Assembly (NCBI GenBank): GCA_963402885.1
Contig: OY727096.1
Span: 9,433,501-9,497,500, forward strand
DNA: 64,000 nucleotides
Reading direction: 5' to 3'
From: Antedon bifida
Taxonomy: Eukaryota > Echinodermata > Crinoidea > Comatulida > Antedonidae
Part shown: positions 1-11,069 of the stretch, piece after piece
Numbering within the stretch: the first letter of the stretch is position 1
Layout of the letters: every line of letters begins with the position of its first letter
Notes under the pieces: generated by a model
Seen by the model: only the letters and a program-made list of their open reading frames with translations
What the model was told of the DNA's origin: nothing
Database searches by the model: none
Translations under genes and position numbers: made by a program

Positions 1-2651
1 ACGGTGTCTAACAAAACAGTTCATTTACATTATAATTATACAATCTTACAATCTATTAATCCATTCATTTTCATTGTCCAGTTATCATCCTCTGTCTATA
101 GGTAGGAATTAAGCATGTGCTGATGACGTGGTATTCGTCACAAACAGTGGTAACTGGTGGTAAATTTGTCATCAATGGACACATCACGCCATTTGTAACT
201 GCATCCCCCAGTCTGTGGGTTGAAGAGTATTTTCTATCCACTGCTGTACCATGGTAATATACATGCAGGGAATAACACTTTGCAGCATTTGTTGTTGGGG
301 GGAATAGACTTTATTTCAAGTGCTGTTTTGCTTTTTGCTACTTTCTCCCAGAACGTATTCCTCCATAGCGCTACCAATGCCAATTCCTCTGATGCGATGG
401 TTTCTTTTTTTTGGAGACGTTTGGTTTTACAGAGTTTGTAAGCATACTACTGCCCAGGTGTTATGACTTTTTAAGAATAACACCTTTTTTTTAACCAAAT
501 AGATGGGATGTAGCATCACATCCCTGAATTCCATGTATAAAAAGCAAATTAATTTTTACAGAGCTTCACACCAAGGAAAGACTTTACATGCATTCACAGT
601 GCTCCCCCATCGAGAACATACGGTATTAAATCAATGAATGAAGCAACCGTGACAGAATATTAATTTAAGAGGAAAGAACATATTATTACACATGGGTCAA
701 AATCAACCATATTCATCAATAGAGAAGCAGTGCACATTCCCTCACATATACTATTTCATCATTGATGGCTATGTGAGACAGTCATACACAATGCATCATT
801 TGTTGAAAAAGAACCTTGTACTTTTCTGCAGCCCTCTGTTACTCCATTGACTCCATACACACTGCTAGACTACTCAGAAACCTTCATCTCACTGCCCACT
901 GTAGTTATCAATGGGGGAGCACTGCTACATCAAACCTCTTGGCCCGAAACAGCAACATTTCAAGACATTTATTATGTACCATGTATGTTTGTTACATTAT
1001 GTGAAGGCAAAGTAAACTCTTGTATTTAATGGCTATAATTCAGGGCCGTAAGTAAATTTGGTTTAGGAAAAGGTGTTGGTCTTAAAAATAATCACATCAC
1101 AGTTGGAGTTGTATGTCAAATTCTGTAAACCAAACAGTTTCCAAAAAAAAAGAAAACATTGCATCAGGAATTTGGCATTGGTAGCTATATATGGAGGGAA
1201 GTCAATGGAGACTTTAGACAGCCTACTTTTCTTTGAGAAAGTTGCAAAGCAAATCTATTCCCTTGCTGCAAAATTTCATTTCGTGAGTCTTTATTACCAG
1301 GTATAGCAGTGGATAGGAAATACTCTTCAACCCACAGACTAGGGATGGAAAGTATTGATGACAAATTTACTACCAGCACCAGAGAAACTATTAAAGTTGA
1401 TTAGATGTACCTGTAAATAAGGTTGTAGTAAAATGAATTGCAGTTGCAAAAAATATGGTTTGGACTGCTGCTCCACTATTTTTTAAGAATGCCACGGCAT
1501 CAGCACATGCTCAATTCCCCACCAATAGATGGAGGATGAGATACTGACAAGATGAAAGTGAAATTACCGCATTTATTTGAATAAATGCCCTTGGTGGTTG
1601 ATTTTTAAGGAGGGTAGTGGGGGCGTGTAATCGTCGTGAGGAGTTTATTCGGAGAGGCGTTTATTTTTGTGGGTGTAATGTGGTAACATATATAATCGTG
1701 AGTCTTTATTACCAGGTATAGCAGTGGATAGGAAATACTCTTCAACCCACAGACTAGGGATGGAAAGTATTGATGACAAATTTACTACCAGCACCAGAGA
1801 AACTATTAAAGTTGATTAGATGTACCTGTAAATAAGGTTGTAGTAAAATGAATTGCAGTTGCAAAAAATATGGTTTGGACTGCTGCTCCACTATTTTTTA
1901 AGAATGCCACGGCATCAGCACATGCTCAATTCCCCACCAATAGATGGAGGATGAGATACTGACAAGATGAAAGTGAAATTACCGCATTTATTTGAATAAA
2001 TGCCCTTGGTGGTTGATTTTTAAGGAGGGTAGTGGGAGCGTAATCGTCGTGAGGAGTTTATTCGGAGAGGCGTTTATTTTTGTGGGTGTAATGTGGTAAC
2101 ATGTATAATCAAATAAATACACCCTTTAGATATGAACAAATACAACACCATCATGTCATTCAGTGAATTCTATTACAAATAGAGATGTGTTAAAACACAA
2201 TATTATGTATAATATGCATGTGGCGGGGCGTACATTCAACGAAATAAATTCAAAATGATGTCCGATGGGGGCGGAGAAAGGGGTGCGGTGGTGTAGGTTA
2301 TTCAAAATGATGTCTTATTGGCTGGGCCATCAATGGGAGCGCACCAAGAAGTTCCGACAATATTATACCAGTAAAGGGTAGTTTTAGTCACTTTTAAAAA
2401 TGAAAATCCTTGAAACAGCACTCAATGGGGTATTGTTTTTTATATTAGGAAATATCATCATATTGTCTACATATACTCCCGAATATAGCCAATTGCGGAG
2501 AGGGGAGGGGGGGGGGGGGGCGGACAGACTCCCTCACCCTTCCCATATGATCTCCCATCCCATACCCCTCCCCACTGGCACCACCAATGTTGTAATATAT
2601 TGTTATAACAGTACAAATGTAAATGAACTGACTTATTATTAGACACCGTAA
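1..2651. mobile_element. Foldback / terminal-inverted-repeat element
   Basis: The first bases (ACGGTGTCTAA, then CAGTTCATTTACATT) return in inverted orientation at 2612-2651, where the inverted end reads TTAGACACCGT. Inside the tips, the left arm (about 70-260) is repeated inverted at about 1299-1545 and again at 1714-1960, so the element is a large foldback. No transposase-like protein is visible; the open frames are short and unrecognisable. The left tip falls on base 1, so the left target duplication cannot be seen and the element could extend further left. It is most likely a non-autonomous DNA transposon; the superfamily is not assigned. Confidence 0.7.
1281..2108 (+). repeat. Two-copy 415-bp tandem duplication
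   Basis: The segment 1281-1695 is repeated head to tail at 1696-2108. The copies are nearly identical; one clear difference is a 2-base change in the G-rich stretch near 1620 and 2035. Both copies match the left arm of the surrounding foldback element in inverted orientation, so the right arm has been duplicated. The low divergence suggests a recent event. Confidence 0.9.
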
Positions 2652-4045
2652 TACTATGCATTAAGCATAGGAAGGACTGCGTTTTATATATTATAACAAT
2701 AGGGATATATCTAGATACTTAAACATTTGTTTTGCGGCCATTTTCTAATTAACAACACTTAAAATAATGTGTATATTGTAGTTCAGATCTTCGAAACTGT
2801 AAAGAAATATAAAAATCATTGTAAAAACCGCTATAAAGTGGTAATTAGATCTACTATTTATGTTTTTTTTGTCCTTTTTTAGGCATTTTCGACATTGGCG
2901 GCCATTTTGTTTAAAAAAACCTATTTCCCCTACCTGGATTTTTCTAGACTTTTAATATGTTCATATAGGGACCTTATAGAAATGCATTGTGGTGAAATAA
3001 ATTCTGTTGCAATTTTTTCAACCATAATTCATAGTTTTCCTGTACTATTACATAAAGTTGAACCCCCCTCCTTTGGGACACCCCTATTTAGGGGACACCC
3101 CCAATTAAAGGGACACTTTCTTGGGTCCTATGGTTGTCCTTTTAATATTTTAACTACTATTTCATTTGTTATGAAATATAAATTTATAAAATGTATGTAT
3201 CTCTTTAATTTTAATTTCATTTTAATATGAAAAACAAATTAATTAAATAAATGCATTTATGTTTTAGTTTTACTCTTTCATTTATTATGAAATACATATT
3301 TGTTACATGTATTCATATTTCCATTTTACAATGTATTGTGTTAGCATCATAGTATAAACACACGAATAATTTGTTGATCTAAACCAACATTTTATATAAC
3401 AAAATTATATAATATACAATGTAATTCACATCTCCAGATAAAAAATATAAACTCACTTTCTACAGAATTACTAGCATGATCGACAACAGGAGGATTTCTC
3501 TCAGATATTTAAACAACTCAATTACAATTTTAATTGTTTACATTAAATTAATTGTAACTCTATCCATATAAAATGATTTAATATAATTATGTTGTTTTAA
3601 GATATATTTCCTCTTCTGAAAATTTGTGAGGAAAACAATGATTTTGGGTGACAATTACAATGTTTATAATTCATTGGTAACAAATATTATTAACTAAAAA
3701 CCATTTTGCTACATCCTGTAAATTATGATATTTCTGATATTTTTAATGTCGCTATGATTAAATATTTTTATATTTTCTTCTTTTTCAGATGAATATGTTT
3801 AGTTCTTAAAAGAGCTAACTTGTGTATATATATATATATATATATATCTTGATTTGTCAGTTAGCTTCACAGACTTCCCTGCAAATATAAAAAAAGTATA
3901 TTAAAAAATAAATTTATTTCTCACTTTATCAAAATTGAATCAAACATTTATAAAAATAAAGGCATCTACAGCATATAATAATTGGTAAATAATTACTTTA
4001 AAAAAATAAAATTGTCAATTTTAATAAAAAAAACTTTGAATTTTT
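2652..4045. other. AT-rich stretch without a recognised gene
   Basis: This stretch is AT-rich with no supportable gene. It holds a G-run just upstream (about 2505-2521, inside the foldback element), a TA dinucleotide run at 3825-3847, and a short GGGGACACCC-like repeat near 3080-3110. A minus-strand splice acceptor (TTTGCAG) at 3879-3885 is followed by GGA AGT CTG TGA. It could be a terminal exon for the candidate gene at 5218-5286, but this is weak. Confidence 0.5.
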
Positions 4046-4461
4046 GGCACATACTGGACTGCGGCACTTACTGGACTGCGGCGCTTACTGGACTGTGGCG
4101 CTTACTGGACTGTGGCGCTTACTGGACTGTTGCGCTTATTGGACTGTTGCGATTACTGAACTGTGGCGCTTACTGGACTGCGGCGCTTACTGAACTGAGG
4201 CGCTTACTGGACTGCGGCGCTTACTAGACTATGGCGCTTACTAGACTGCGGCGCTTACTGGCATGACTGCTTACTTGTGTGGTGCGTACTGGACTGTGGC
4301 GCTTACTAGACTGTGGAGCTTACTGGACTGTGGCGCTTACTGGACTGTGGCGCTTACTGGACTGCGGCGCTTACTGGACTGCGGCGCTTTCTGGACTGTG
4401 GCGCTTACTGTACTGTGGCGCTTACTGGACTGTGGCGCTTACTAGACTGTGGCGCTTATTT
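4046..4461 (+). repeat. 17-bp minisatellite, about 24 copies
   Basis: The unit is close to CTTACTGGACTGTGGCG (17 bp), with C/T and A/G variants such as TGCGGCG and TAGACTG. The array is regular except for a patch near 4255-4300. Because 17 is not a multiple of 3, all three forward frames stay open and spell rotations of the same 17-residue peptide. This explains several overlapping open frames here; none has codon or start evidence for a gene. Confidence 0.95.
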
Positions 4462-5217
4462 ATGTGGCACTTTGTGGATTGTGGATAGACTACTTACAAA
4501 TGGATCTGTATTTTGCTGTGTTGGTGGTCTATGTATTTGCTGTGCTCCTGCTGCATTGTATGCCATACCTGTTCTCATTCCCTAAAATAAAGAAGTATTC
4601 AACACTTGTTATATATATATTGATTAGTTATGTCCCGTTCACACTAACACACATTTTTGTCCACACTGTTTCACATTCAATGTTGTGCCATAGTTTACGC
4701 ACCATACCCTAGGTCACATGGTCTGCATGGGCAACCTATTACCTAAAAAACCAGCGTAAAGTATGCACAAATTATTATCACCTGTGTCATGAACTAGTCG
4801 TGAAATTTGTGTCATTTCCTACAATAACATGCACGGCTGCAGCCATGGTGCGCATCATTGCACAGTTCAGGAATATGCAGCCGCAAATTTTTGCATGCAT
4901 TTCATGCAATGTCTCGCACCTTTCCGCAAAATGGCACGTACAGTACAATTCCCATGTCATTGTAATGCATTCAATGCGGGGCAGGACCAATATTTATACT
5001 TTATAAAATCATTCTTTGTATAAATTTATCTATTTTGTTATATTGAATTGATCCTTAACGACGAACGAAGGGAGGCTTTTAAATCATTTTAACTTTATTT
5101 TACAAATACATTTACATGACAAAAGGATCATAGGAAATAAGCTATATATTAATTATTATTATTTTGTTATATCTACAAAACTGTGAATTCAGAAATTATG
5201 TAGGAAATGAGACATAC
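4462..5217. other. No gene recognised
   Basis: A less AT-rich patch at about 4630-5000 has open frames on both strands and several palindromic TGCATGCA-like words. I see no domain, splice structure or repeat partner for it. It may be an old transposon fragment. Confidence 0.4.
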
Positions 5218-5286
5218 CATTTGTTGATTAGGTGCCACAAACTGTCCAGAAAAAGCTCCTGATCTCCAATCAGCTGGCTGACCTCC
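5218..5286 (-). CDS. Candidate internal exon of an unrecognised minus-strand gene
   Basis: On the minus strand a pyrimidine-rich acceptor (TTGTTGTTGCAG) precedes 69 nt that end at a donor (ATG|GTATGT). The exon is 23 codons, phase 0 at both ends, and reads GGQPADWRSGAFSG followed by QFVAPNQQM. It is rich in G, Q and P and looks like low-complexity linker sequence. The product is not recognised. A second candidate exon of similar character lies upstream at 9202-9231. The open frame continues upstream through the intron by chance and gives a false signal-peptide look; the acceptor argues against that reading. Confidence 0.4.
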
Positions 5287-6282
5287 CTGCAACAACAATG
5301 GAACATACCAAATACTAGTAAACTCATTTTGATTAAAAAAACAAACTGAAAGTAATTGTAATAGAAGCACTAGTAGAATATAAAGTAGTTTTTGTGGTAG
5401 ATGACTTCTCATTTTATTTTACATGATGTTAAATGGTTTAGTAAACATTAACATATTAATTTAAAAATAATTTTTAGTAATATTATCATTATATCATATT
5501 GCCTTATCTTATTATTATCTTATATTATTAGTACTGGATTTTCATCTACAAAATGTAAAAAACAAGCAATAGAATATGCTCGAATATTTCACTAAAATCA
5601 TAGTTATCACTTCTTTGAACTAATATTAACATCAATTTATTTATATTCCATATTACAAGGAAAGATTAAAAGTACAGTAAAAAAAAAAAGGATTATTTTT
5701 AAGGCTTAACAAATTATTATATTCGATATAAAATTAATATCACACACAATAACTGAAAAAATGATTAAAATAACTCTTTATACACAACATGTGCAGATAT
5801 TGCTGAGGAATGAGAATAGGTCCATCCCATCCATGCACTATATAGAGGTAATAATTAAAGTAGTTTGCACAGCTGCAAATAATCCATTTCTCAACAAGAG
5901 AGGCACACAAATAATACTATTTTAGAAGAATGTTTTCACTCACCCATCCCTGTCACATCAAAGAAATTTAAATATTTGACAACTAAAAACTTTATAAACA
6001 TTTAAGACCATTAGAAAAGAAATTTAAAAAAAAAGAAAAATAAATTATATTAAAAAAAAAATCATAATTATAGCACAAAAATAAACACACAATTTAATAT
6101 ATGTGCAGTTGATACAATATACCATACAATATACTAGAAGTTAAAAAACACAAGGAAAAAATAGAAATTGTTGCAAATACATAAAGGTTTAAAAGTGACA
6201 TGCTAAAATCCTAAAATAAAACCCTTAATGCAAATTTGAACAATAATTTTGAATTATTATTAATATTAATATCATATTCTTG
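5287..6282. other. AT-rich stretch without a recognised gene
   Basis: No gene is seen. The word ACGAACGAAGG at about 5058 recurs at about 6881 with similar flanks (CTTTTRAAT), so a short dispersed repeat may be present. The rest is simple AT-rich sequence. Confidence 0.5.
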
Positions 6283-6418
6283 GTTCCTACTTGGATGCAA
6301 CGCAAGTACGTGAGCACAACACATGTAATTTGACCAATCACGATGCGATGGATCGTCCAAACTGTCGCTTGTGATTGGTCAACTCACTCACATTCTTGCG
6401 TTACATCCTAGTGGGAAC
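6283..6418. mobile_element. Short inverted-repeat (MITE-like) element with CCAAT boxes
   Basis: The two halves fold onto each other. GTTCCTACTTGGATGCAACG at the left pairs with CGTTACATCCTAGTGGGAAC at the right, and an inner pair GACCAATCAC / GTGATTGGTC flanks a short loop. At about 136 bp with no coding capacity it resembles a miniature inverted-repeat transposon. The inner arms contain CCAAT-box words. No clear target duplication was found. Confidence 0.65.
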
Positions 6419-7879
6419 AGCTTTTAGGCCTAAACCTATACGTTATGATTATTATTTAGGCTTTTTTTACTCTATTATGTCATTACATTCCAAACTAACT
6501 ACCAGATTTATGACACGTTATCATTTGTAATGAAACTTTCTAAAGTTGGTTTAATAATGTTTGGAAGATTTGATTCAACAAACACTTATATGATATCTTT
6601 AAAAATATAGTCTGTTTTTTTTTTAATATGGAATTGAATAACTTTAAAAACTGTAAAATGGCCAAAAAGTTTGCTTTTATAAATCCTTATTTTTCATAAT
6701 TTTCAGGGAAAACTCATCTTTAAATACAGTAAAGTTGTAGCTTAAATTGCAATTTACATTTTTCAAAAGTCAGTTGGTAAAAATAAGAATTTTAATAATA
6801 TAAATATTGTTTAATTTAGTTTTGTTATTGGTACTGACAAACTTTTCTTAACCGTTAATTCTCAACAGATTTTATTCAATAACGAACGAAGGCTTTTGAA
6901 TTATTATAATTAGTCCATTGTTTATCTTAACATATCATAATTCATAATTATTATCCTAACAGTATCTTCATTGCAGTACTTTGATTAATATGAATTAACA
7001 AACACTTTCCTGGTAGCTGCATAAATTATTTATAGTTGCTTTTAGCGATATGATACACATCCGTTGCTGTGATAGCAATCAAGGCAAGCCACATCAAGAT
7101 CTGAACTTTAAATTTCAAACAAAGTCTAGTAGTTTATTTGATCAAAATAAAACAACGTAAATTTAAAAATTAGATTCTCCAGACTGTAATTAAAGACACT
7201 AGCCCTATGTTTCTTTGACCTAATTTAAGGTTACACACACATATTATATGGACCTATTGCGATATTTCCTTGTCTTTAAACGGTTAAAAAAGTAAAAAAT
7301 AAGTCGATTCTAATAATTTTAGCATCCCGTTATAAATCCCAATATATATCGCGCACGAATTGATATTTTCATATTGAGATGTAATGCACACACTTCGACC
7401 GATTGAATGAAAGGGTATGAAAATACCAGGTCTTCTCCAATTTATTTTAATAGATTCTGCCAAAAAAGGAAAGACAATTAATTTAGCAATGGGACGTCAG
7501 GCTAAGCCTATAGCTAGCGTACAATGTCCGCTCTTCACCACCTTGGCCTACAAAACTAAGCCTAACTAAGTTAGGCTTAGAAACATACAAGAGAACTTTC
7601 GACGTGACCTACTTAGGTAGTGCATTGTTTTTCACTTTATATAATAAGTAACGCACATTTAAGACAAGAAATGACCTGGTTTCATGTTTGTAAAGTTATA
7701 TAGTTGCATTATTTTTACAAAAAGTCAAAAATTGCAGGTCTAGTGTCTTTAATAGAAACATCAACAAAATACTGGAAATACAAAACTAGAACCACAAACA
7801 GTTGTATAGATATGGTATACAGATATATTGTTTTGATTTTTAACATTTTGTTTAAAACCAGTTTTTGTTTCTTCTTTAT
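6419..7879. other. No gene recognised
   Basis: The stretch is AT-rich. A small palindromic cluster CTAAGCCTAACTAAGTTAGG lies at about 7556-7575. No exon with both splice sites and coding character could be supported. Confidence 0.4.
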
Positions 7880-8060
7880 ACTGTGTGACCTCTTCAATCA
7901 AGGACTGTTCTCCCAGAGGGCCCAGTAGCCTACTCACAGTGGCTGAGTGTGAACTAGTACACCGGGGTAACCCCCTACTCGTCTTGAAAGATGTACTAAG
8001 TTCTTTAAAGTGCACACAAGCATTTTGTCTACATTGGACCTACGGTAGTCCTTAACCGCA
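7880..8060. repeat. Candidate old dispersed repeat
   Basis: This block is less AT-rich than its surroundings and includes ACACCGGGGTAACCCCCTAC, then CTTTAAAGTGCACAC and ACCTACGG. From memory, similar wording recurs in many marine invertebrate genomes as a dispersed repeat. No second copy was found in this window, so the call rests on recall and composition only. It is open on the minus strand but shows no splice sites or domain. Confidence 0.3.
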
Positions 8061-8676
8061 CAAGACGACGGGAAGAAATATATAGTTAGTAAATGTAATG
8101 AAGGTTTAAAATATCTTCTGCTATCAATTTGATATGTAAGTCAATACAAAGCCTGCATTAAACTATAGAGAATAGAACACTATTCAGTAATAGAGGGTTT
8201 TTTTGGGTGGGGGCAGAGGTCATAGGACACCATGACATCATCTCTGAATGAAGGGGCCACATACATATATAAAATATACTAAATGTCTTTGTTGATTTAG
8301 TAGCACTGATCTCAATGGAAGCATATTACAAATGAAACATATTAAAATAATTATAGGCTAAAATATTATGTATTTTGTATAAATGATATTAGAAAATATT
8401 ATAAGACTAAAACTAATGTTATCAATATATTTTTTGTAATTTCATAATCAACACCATTATGAAACATGTTAATGTTATTAATAATAATTGATCAAACTGT
8501 TATAAAGTATATTAAATGTTCATACAGTACAACCTGTATTAATATGACAACTCCAGGACCAAAAGTTTACCCTTAATACGGCCGTTATGATAGCACACAT
8601 ATCGCTCCTAGTTCATTTTAATGGGAAATTATCCCCTAAATAGGGGGTGTTACAAAGATTATTTTAAGCCGTTAAT

Positions 8677-8940
8677 GTTACCCTTTATGAGATAGGAGTT
8701 CAGTATGTTACCCTTTATGAGATAGGAGTTCAGTATATTACCTTATGAGATAGGAGTTCAGTATGTTACCCTTTATGAGATAGGAGTTCAGTATGTTACC
8801 CTTTATGAGATAGGAGTTCAGTATGTTACCCATTATGAGATAGGAGTTCAGTATGTTACCCTTTATGAGATAGGAGTTCAGTATGTCACCCTTTATGAGA
8901 TAGGAGTTCAGTATGTTATACTTTATGGGATAGAGTGCTA
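8677..8940 (+). repeat. 30-bp minisatellite, 9 copies
   Basis: Units start at about 8677, 8707, 8737, 8765, 8795, 8825, 8855, 8885 and 8915. The core is GTTACCCTTTATGAGATAGG followed by AGTTCAGTAT. One unit is 28 nt and the last is degenerate. The stretch just before (about 8525-8650, CAGTACAACCTGTATTAA and TACGGCCGTTATGA) looks like a Tigger/mariner-type MITE end, and the array may have grown from it. There are no unique spacers, so this is not a CRISPR-like array. Confidence 0.95.
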
Positions 8941-9201
8941 TACCAAAGCCAGTATAGTGAATTAATTATAAACCAACTACAATACCCAACCAGTTGTCAT
9001 GATTAAACTACAGTAAATACATTGATGATGATGTGATAGTTTCTATTCTATCTGATTCCATTAATATGAATTCTTCACCGTGACGTTATCAAAACTAATA
9101 AATCTCGTACATCATGCATGCCGAAAAACACTATAATTTTTCAAAACCCGAAGATGAGTAAGAGGTCCGTATGAAGAGTGGGCATATGTGTGTCTACTTA
9201 C

Positions 9202-9231
9202 CGGCTTGGGTGGCTGAGACTGGATTCCCTC
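9202..9231 (-). CDS. Candidate 30-nt micro-exon of an unrecognised minus-strand gene
   Basis: On the minus strand, a long pyrimidine-rich tract ending TTCTTAAAG precedes GAG GGA ATC CAG TCT CAG CCA CCC AAG CCG, which is followed by a consensus donor GTAAGTAG. It encodes EGIQSQPPKP and is phase 0 at both ends, matching the phase of the candidate exon at 5218-5286. Both may belong to one minus-strand gene with Q/P-rich product. No further exons could be assigned with confidence. Confidence 0.35.
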
Positions 9232-10004
9232 CTTTAAGAATGTCAAAGGTAAATAAAACAGGTTTACATGTAAGTGGAACTCATGCAGAATTTGACAAAA
9301 AATAACTAACATATGTTTATACGTAGTGATAACAGATGTAAGGTATACTAAATTACAACATAAAGAAAAATAATAATATTGAAACATGCAGTTGTATAGA
9401 GTTTATAGTACTGTACATAGAAAATATAATTTGTTAGTGCTAAGTTTAATGTCATGGTTTATTTTATATTTCTATTTATGTGCCTGTGAGAATTTGAATT
9501 AAAATTAAAATAAATAAATAAAACTAAATGGTGCGAGTTTCTAGTATGTTGCTACAAATTAAGAAATAATATAATTATTTTTTTGTTTAGCAATCATGTA
9601 TTTGAATACTGTATAGTTGCATCCAATAATGTTTTCAGCTTTCTGTGGTGGGGCCTTGTGGGATATACTAATAGCCAAATATGGAAATAAGTTTATCCAA
9701 ATGGTATCGTGTGTTTATAGACAATTACAGTGATGATTATCCAAAAATGATATTATTATTATTTGTAAATAGCCAAATATGGTAATAATGTTGATAATTA
9801 AATCCTACTCAGAATTTCACTGAACAAAATACTTTTACAATATTTCTGATTTTTTGTAATGTAAAAATTATAATATTAACACATTGATTTTAAAACCATC
9901 AAATGTAACATGCTTATTGACACAAAATGGTACAAAGTACATTGGCTATGAACCATGCTGTTTACTACTGACAATATTGATAATGATTTTAAATGATTAT
10001 GATG
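9232..10004. other. No gene recognised
   Basis: AT-rich DNA. The words ATAGCCAAATATGG(A/T)AATAA at about 9671 and 9771 form a short direct repeat. Nothing codes here. Confidence 0.4.
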
Positions 10005-10170
10005 TCATAAATAATAGGCAGGATGATGACAATATAATGATAATATTAATAAGATTAAACATCGATTTCCAACCAATTTTGACACTTTCCCTTGCCTCTT
10101 TGATGTGATTGCTTGAATAGTATGTTGGTTGTGTTGTCTCTGGGACTTACTGGAGGTATGGTGGGTTACT
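10005..10170 (-). pseudogene. Start of retroviral-type protease region, truncated
   Basis: In a frame shifted relative to the gag-like ORF above it, the minus strand reads through to GKVSKLVGNRCLI and then degenerates. In Gypsy/Mag-type polyproteins a similar segment leads into the aspartic protease, just before its catalytic motif; that comparison is from memory. No D-T/S-G motif follows, so the element is cut off here. The frame change relative to gag could be a programmed shift or decay; with the element truncated, decay is simpler. Confidence 0.4.
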
Positions 10171-11058
10171 GCTTGTCCCTCGGCAGTAACCTTTTCCCTT
10201 TCCCGCCTTCCGGCATCCGCGGGAAAAGTGCTCATTGCTCCCGCATTTGAAACAATGATCACAGGTGTCACCCTTATTTTCATCTGCACACTGTTGGCAC
10301 CCTCTTCTTCGTGGTTGTCTGGCATTAGCTTCTGATGGGCCTCTGTCTCGTCTGCTACTTTCTTCAATCTTTAATAGGCCAGCATGTAATAATTCATGGA
10401 TCTCTGCTTTCAAAGTCTCAAATTTGTCCGGTTTTCGTTCCTTAGTGGTGGTAGGGACAGCTTCGGTCTCCACCATACAAACTTTGGCTAGTCTACTCGC
10501 CTTCAATTTGGTAAGTCTTTCTTCATGATTTCCCACAGCTTCATTTATACGTTCCATTAGTTCCTCATCATTTGCTTTGCCTTTTAAATGTGGTGCCATC
10601 TCGGACCTAACCTCCTCATCCTGAAACCCTGTTAGGAGCACATGGCGGAACATGTTCTCCACCAGTTTCTCGTCGTATGTTAAGCTTGATTCTGCTTCAT
10701 GAGAAGCAAAATTAACCTTCTGTTTTAGGTCCAGCATCCGAAGTAAGAATGCCTGTGGCGTCTCTTTTGGTAGCTGGGCAGCCGTTGAGAGTTTTGTGAA
10801 TAACTTGGTAGCATTTTCTTCCTGGTAGTGGGACCTTAGGATCTTCCGTAGCCGTGGAAGCTGAAGTGATGGTCGCCCTTCTAAATAACTTCTTAGCGGT
10901 GAGCCCGGCACTATCGCCCTAATTACTCCTGCCACCAGCTCCTCTTCATCATACCCTTTCTTGATTCCTACCTCCAGTTGATGAATTAGGCTATTAAATC
11001 CCAGGCGTTCCTTTTGACCTGGCTCCCCTATCTGGCCTGTCACTTTTTGGATATGCAA
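10147..11058 (-). pseudogene. gag: Gypsy-type gag, C-terminal part with zinc knuckle
   Basis: About 300 codons of a retrotransposon gag: a capsid-like helical region with the LRSYLEG and LRKILRSHYQEE motifs, then a basic linker and one zinc knuckle, CFKCGSNEHFSRGC (C-x2-C-x4-H-x4-C), near the C-terminus. Gag packages the element RNA into cytoplasmic particles. There is no ATG at the upstream end; homology starts abruptly next to the 3' end of the inserted LINE. The N-terminal part of the same gene lies beyond the LINE at 14341-14639. Protease follows only as a stub, and no reverse transcriptase or integrase is present. An intact domesticated gag is less likely because the locus is split and truncated. 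Confidence 0.75.
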
Positions 11059-11069
11059 TTTTGTAATTT

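Noticed and set aside
3982-4585. Four overlapping open frames over the 17-bp repeat
   Set aside because: They are the same repeat read in three registers; there is no independent coding evidence.
4787-5023. Open frames of 64-68 codons on both strands
   Set aside because: Overlapping frames on both strands in a less AT-rich patch; no domain, splice signal or repeat of the peptide.
5173-5412. 79-codon minus-strand frame with a signal-peptide-like start
   Set aside because: The hydrophobic start lies in a pyrimidine-rich intron ending in TTGCAG; only the 69-nt part after that acceptor is kept as a candidate exon.
7761-8015. Minus-strand 84-codon frame through the CCGGGGTAACCCC block
   Set aside because: Wording resembles a dispersed repeat; there is no splice support and no recognisable protein.
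8677-8940. Possible CRISPR-like array
   Set aside because: The repeats abut with no unique spacers, and the context is eukaryotic. It is a minisatellite.
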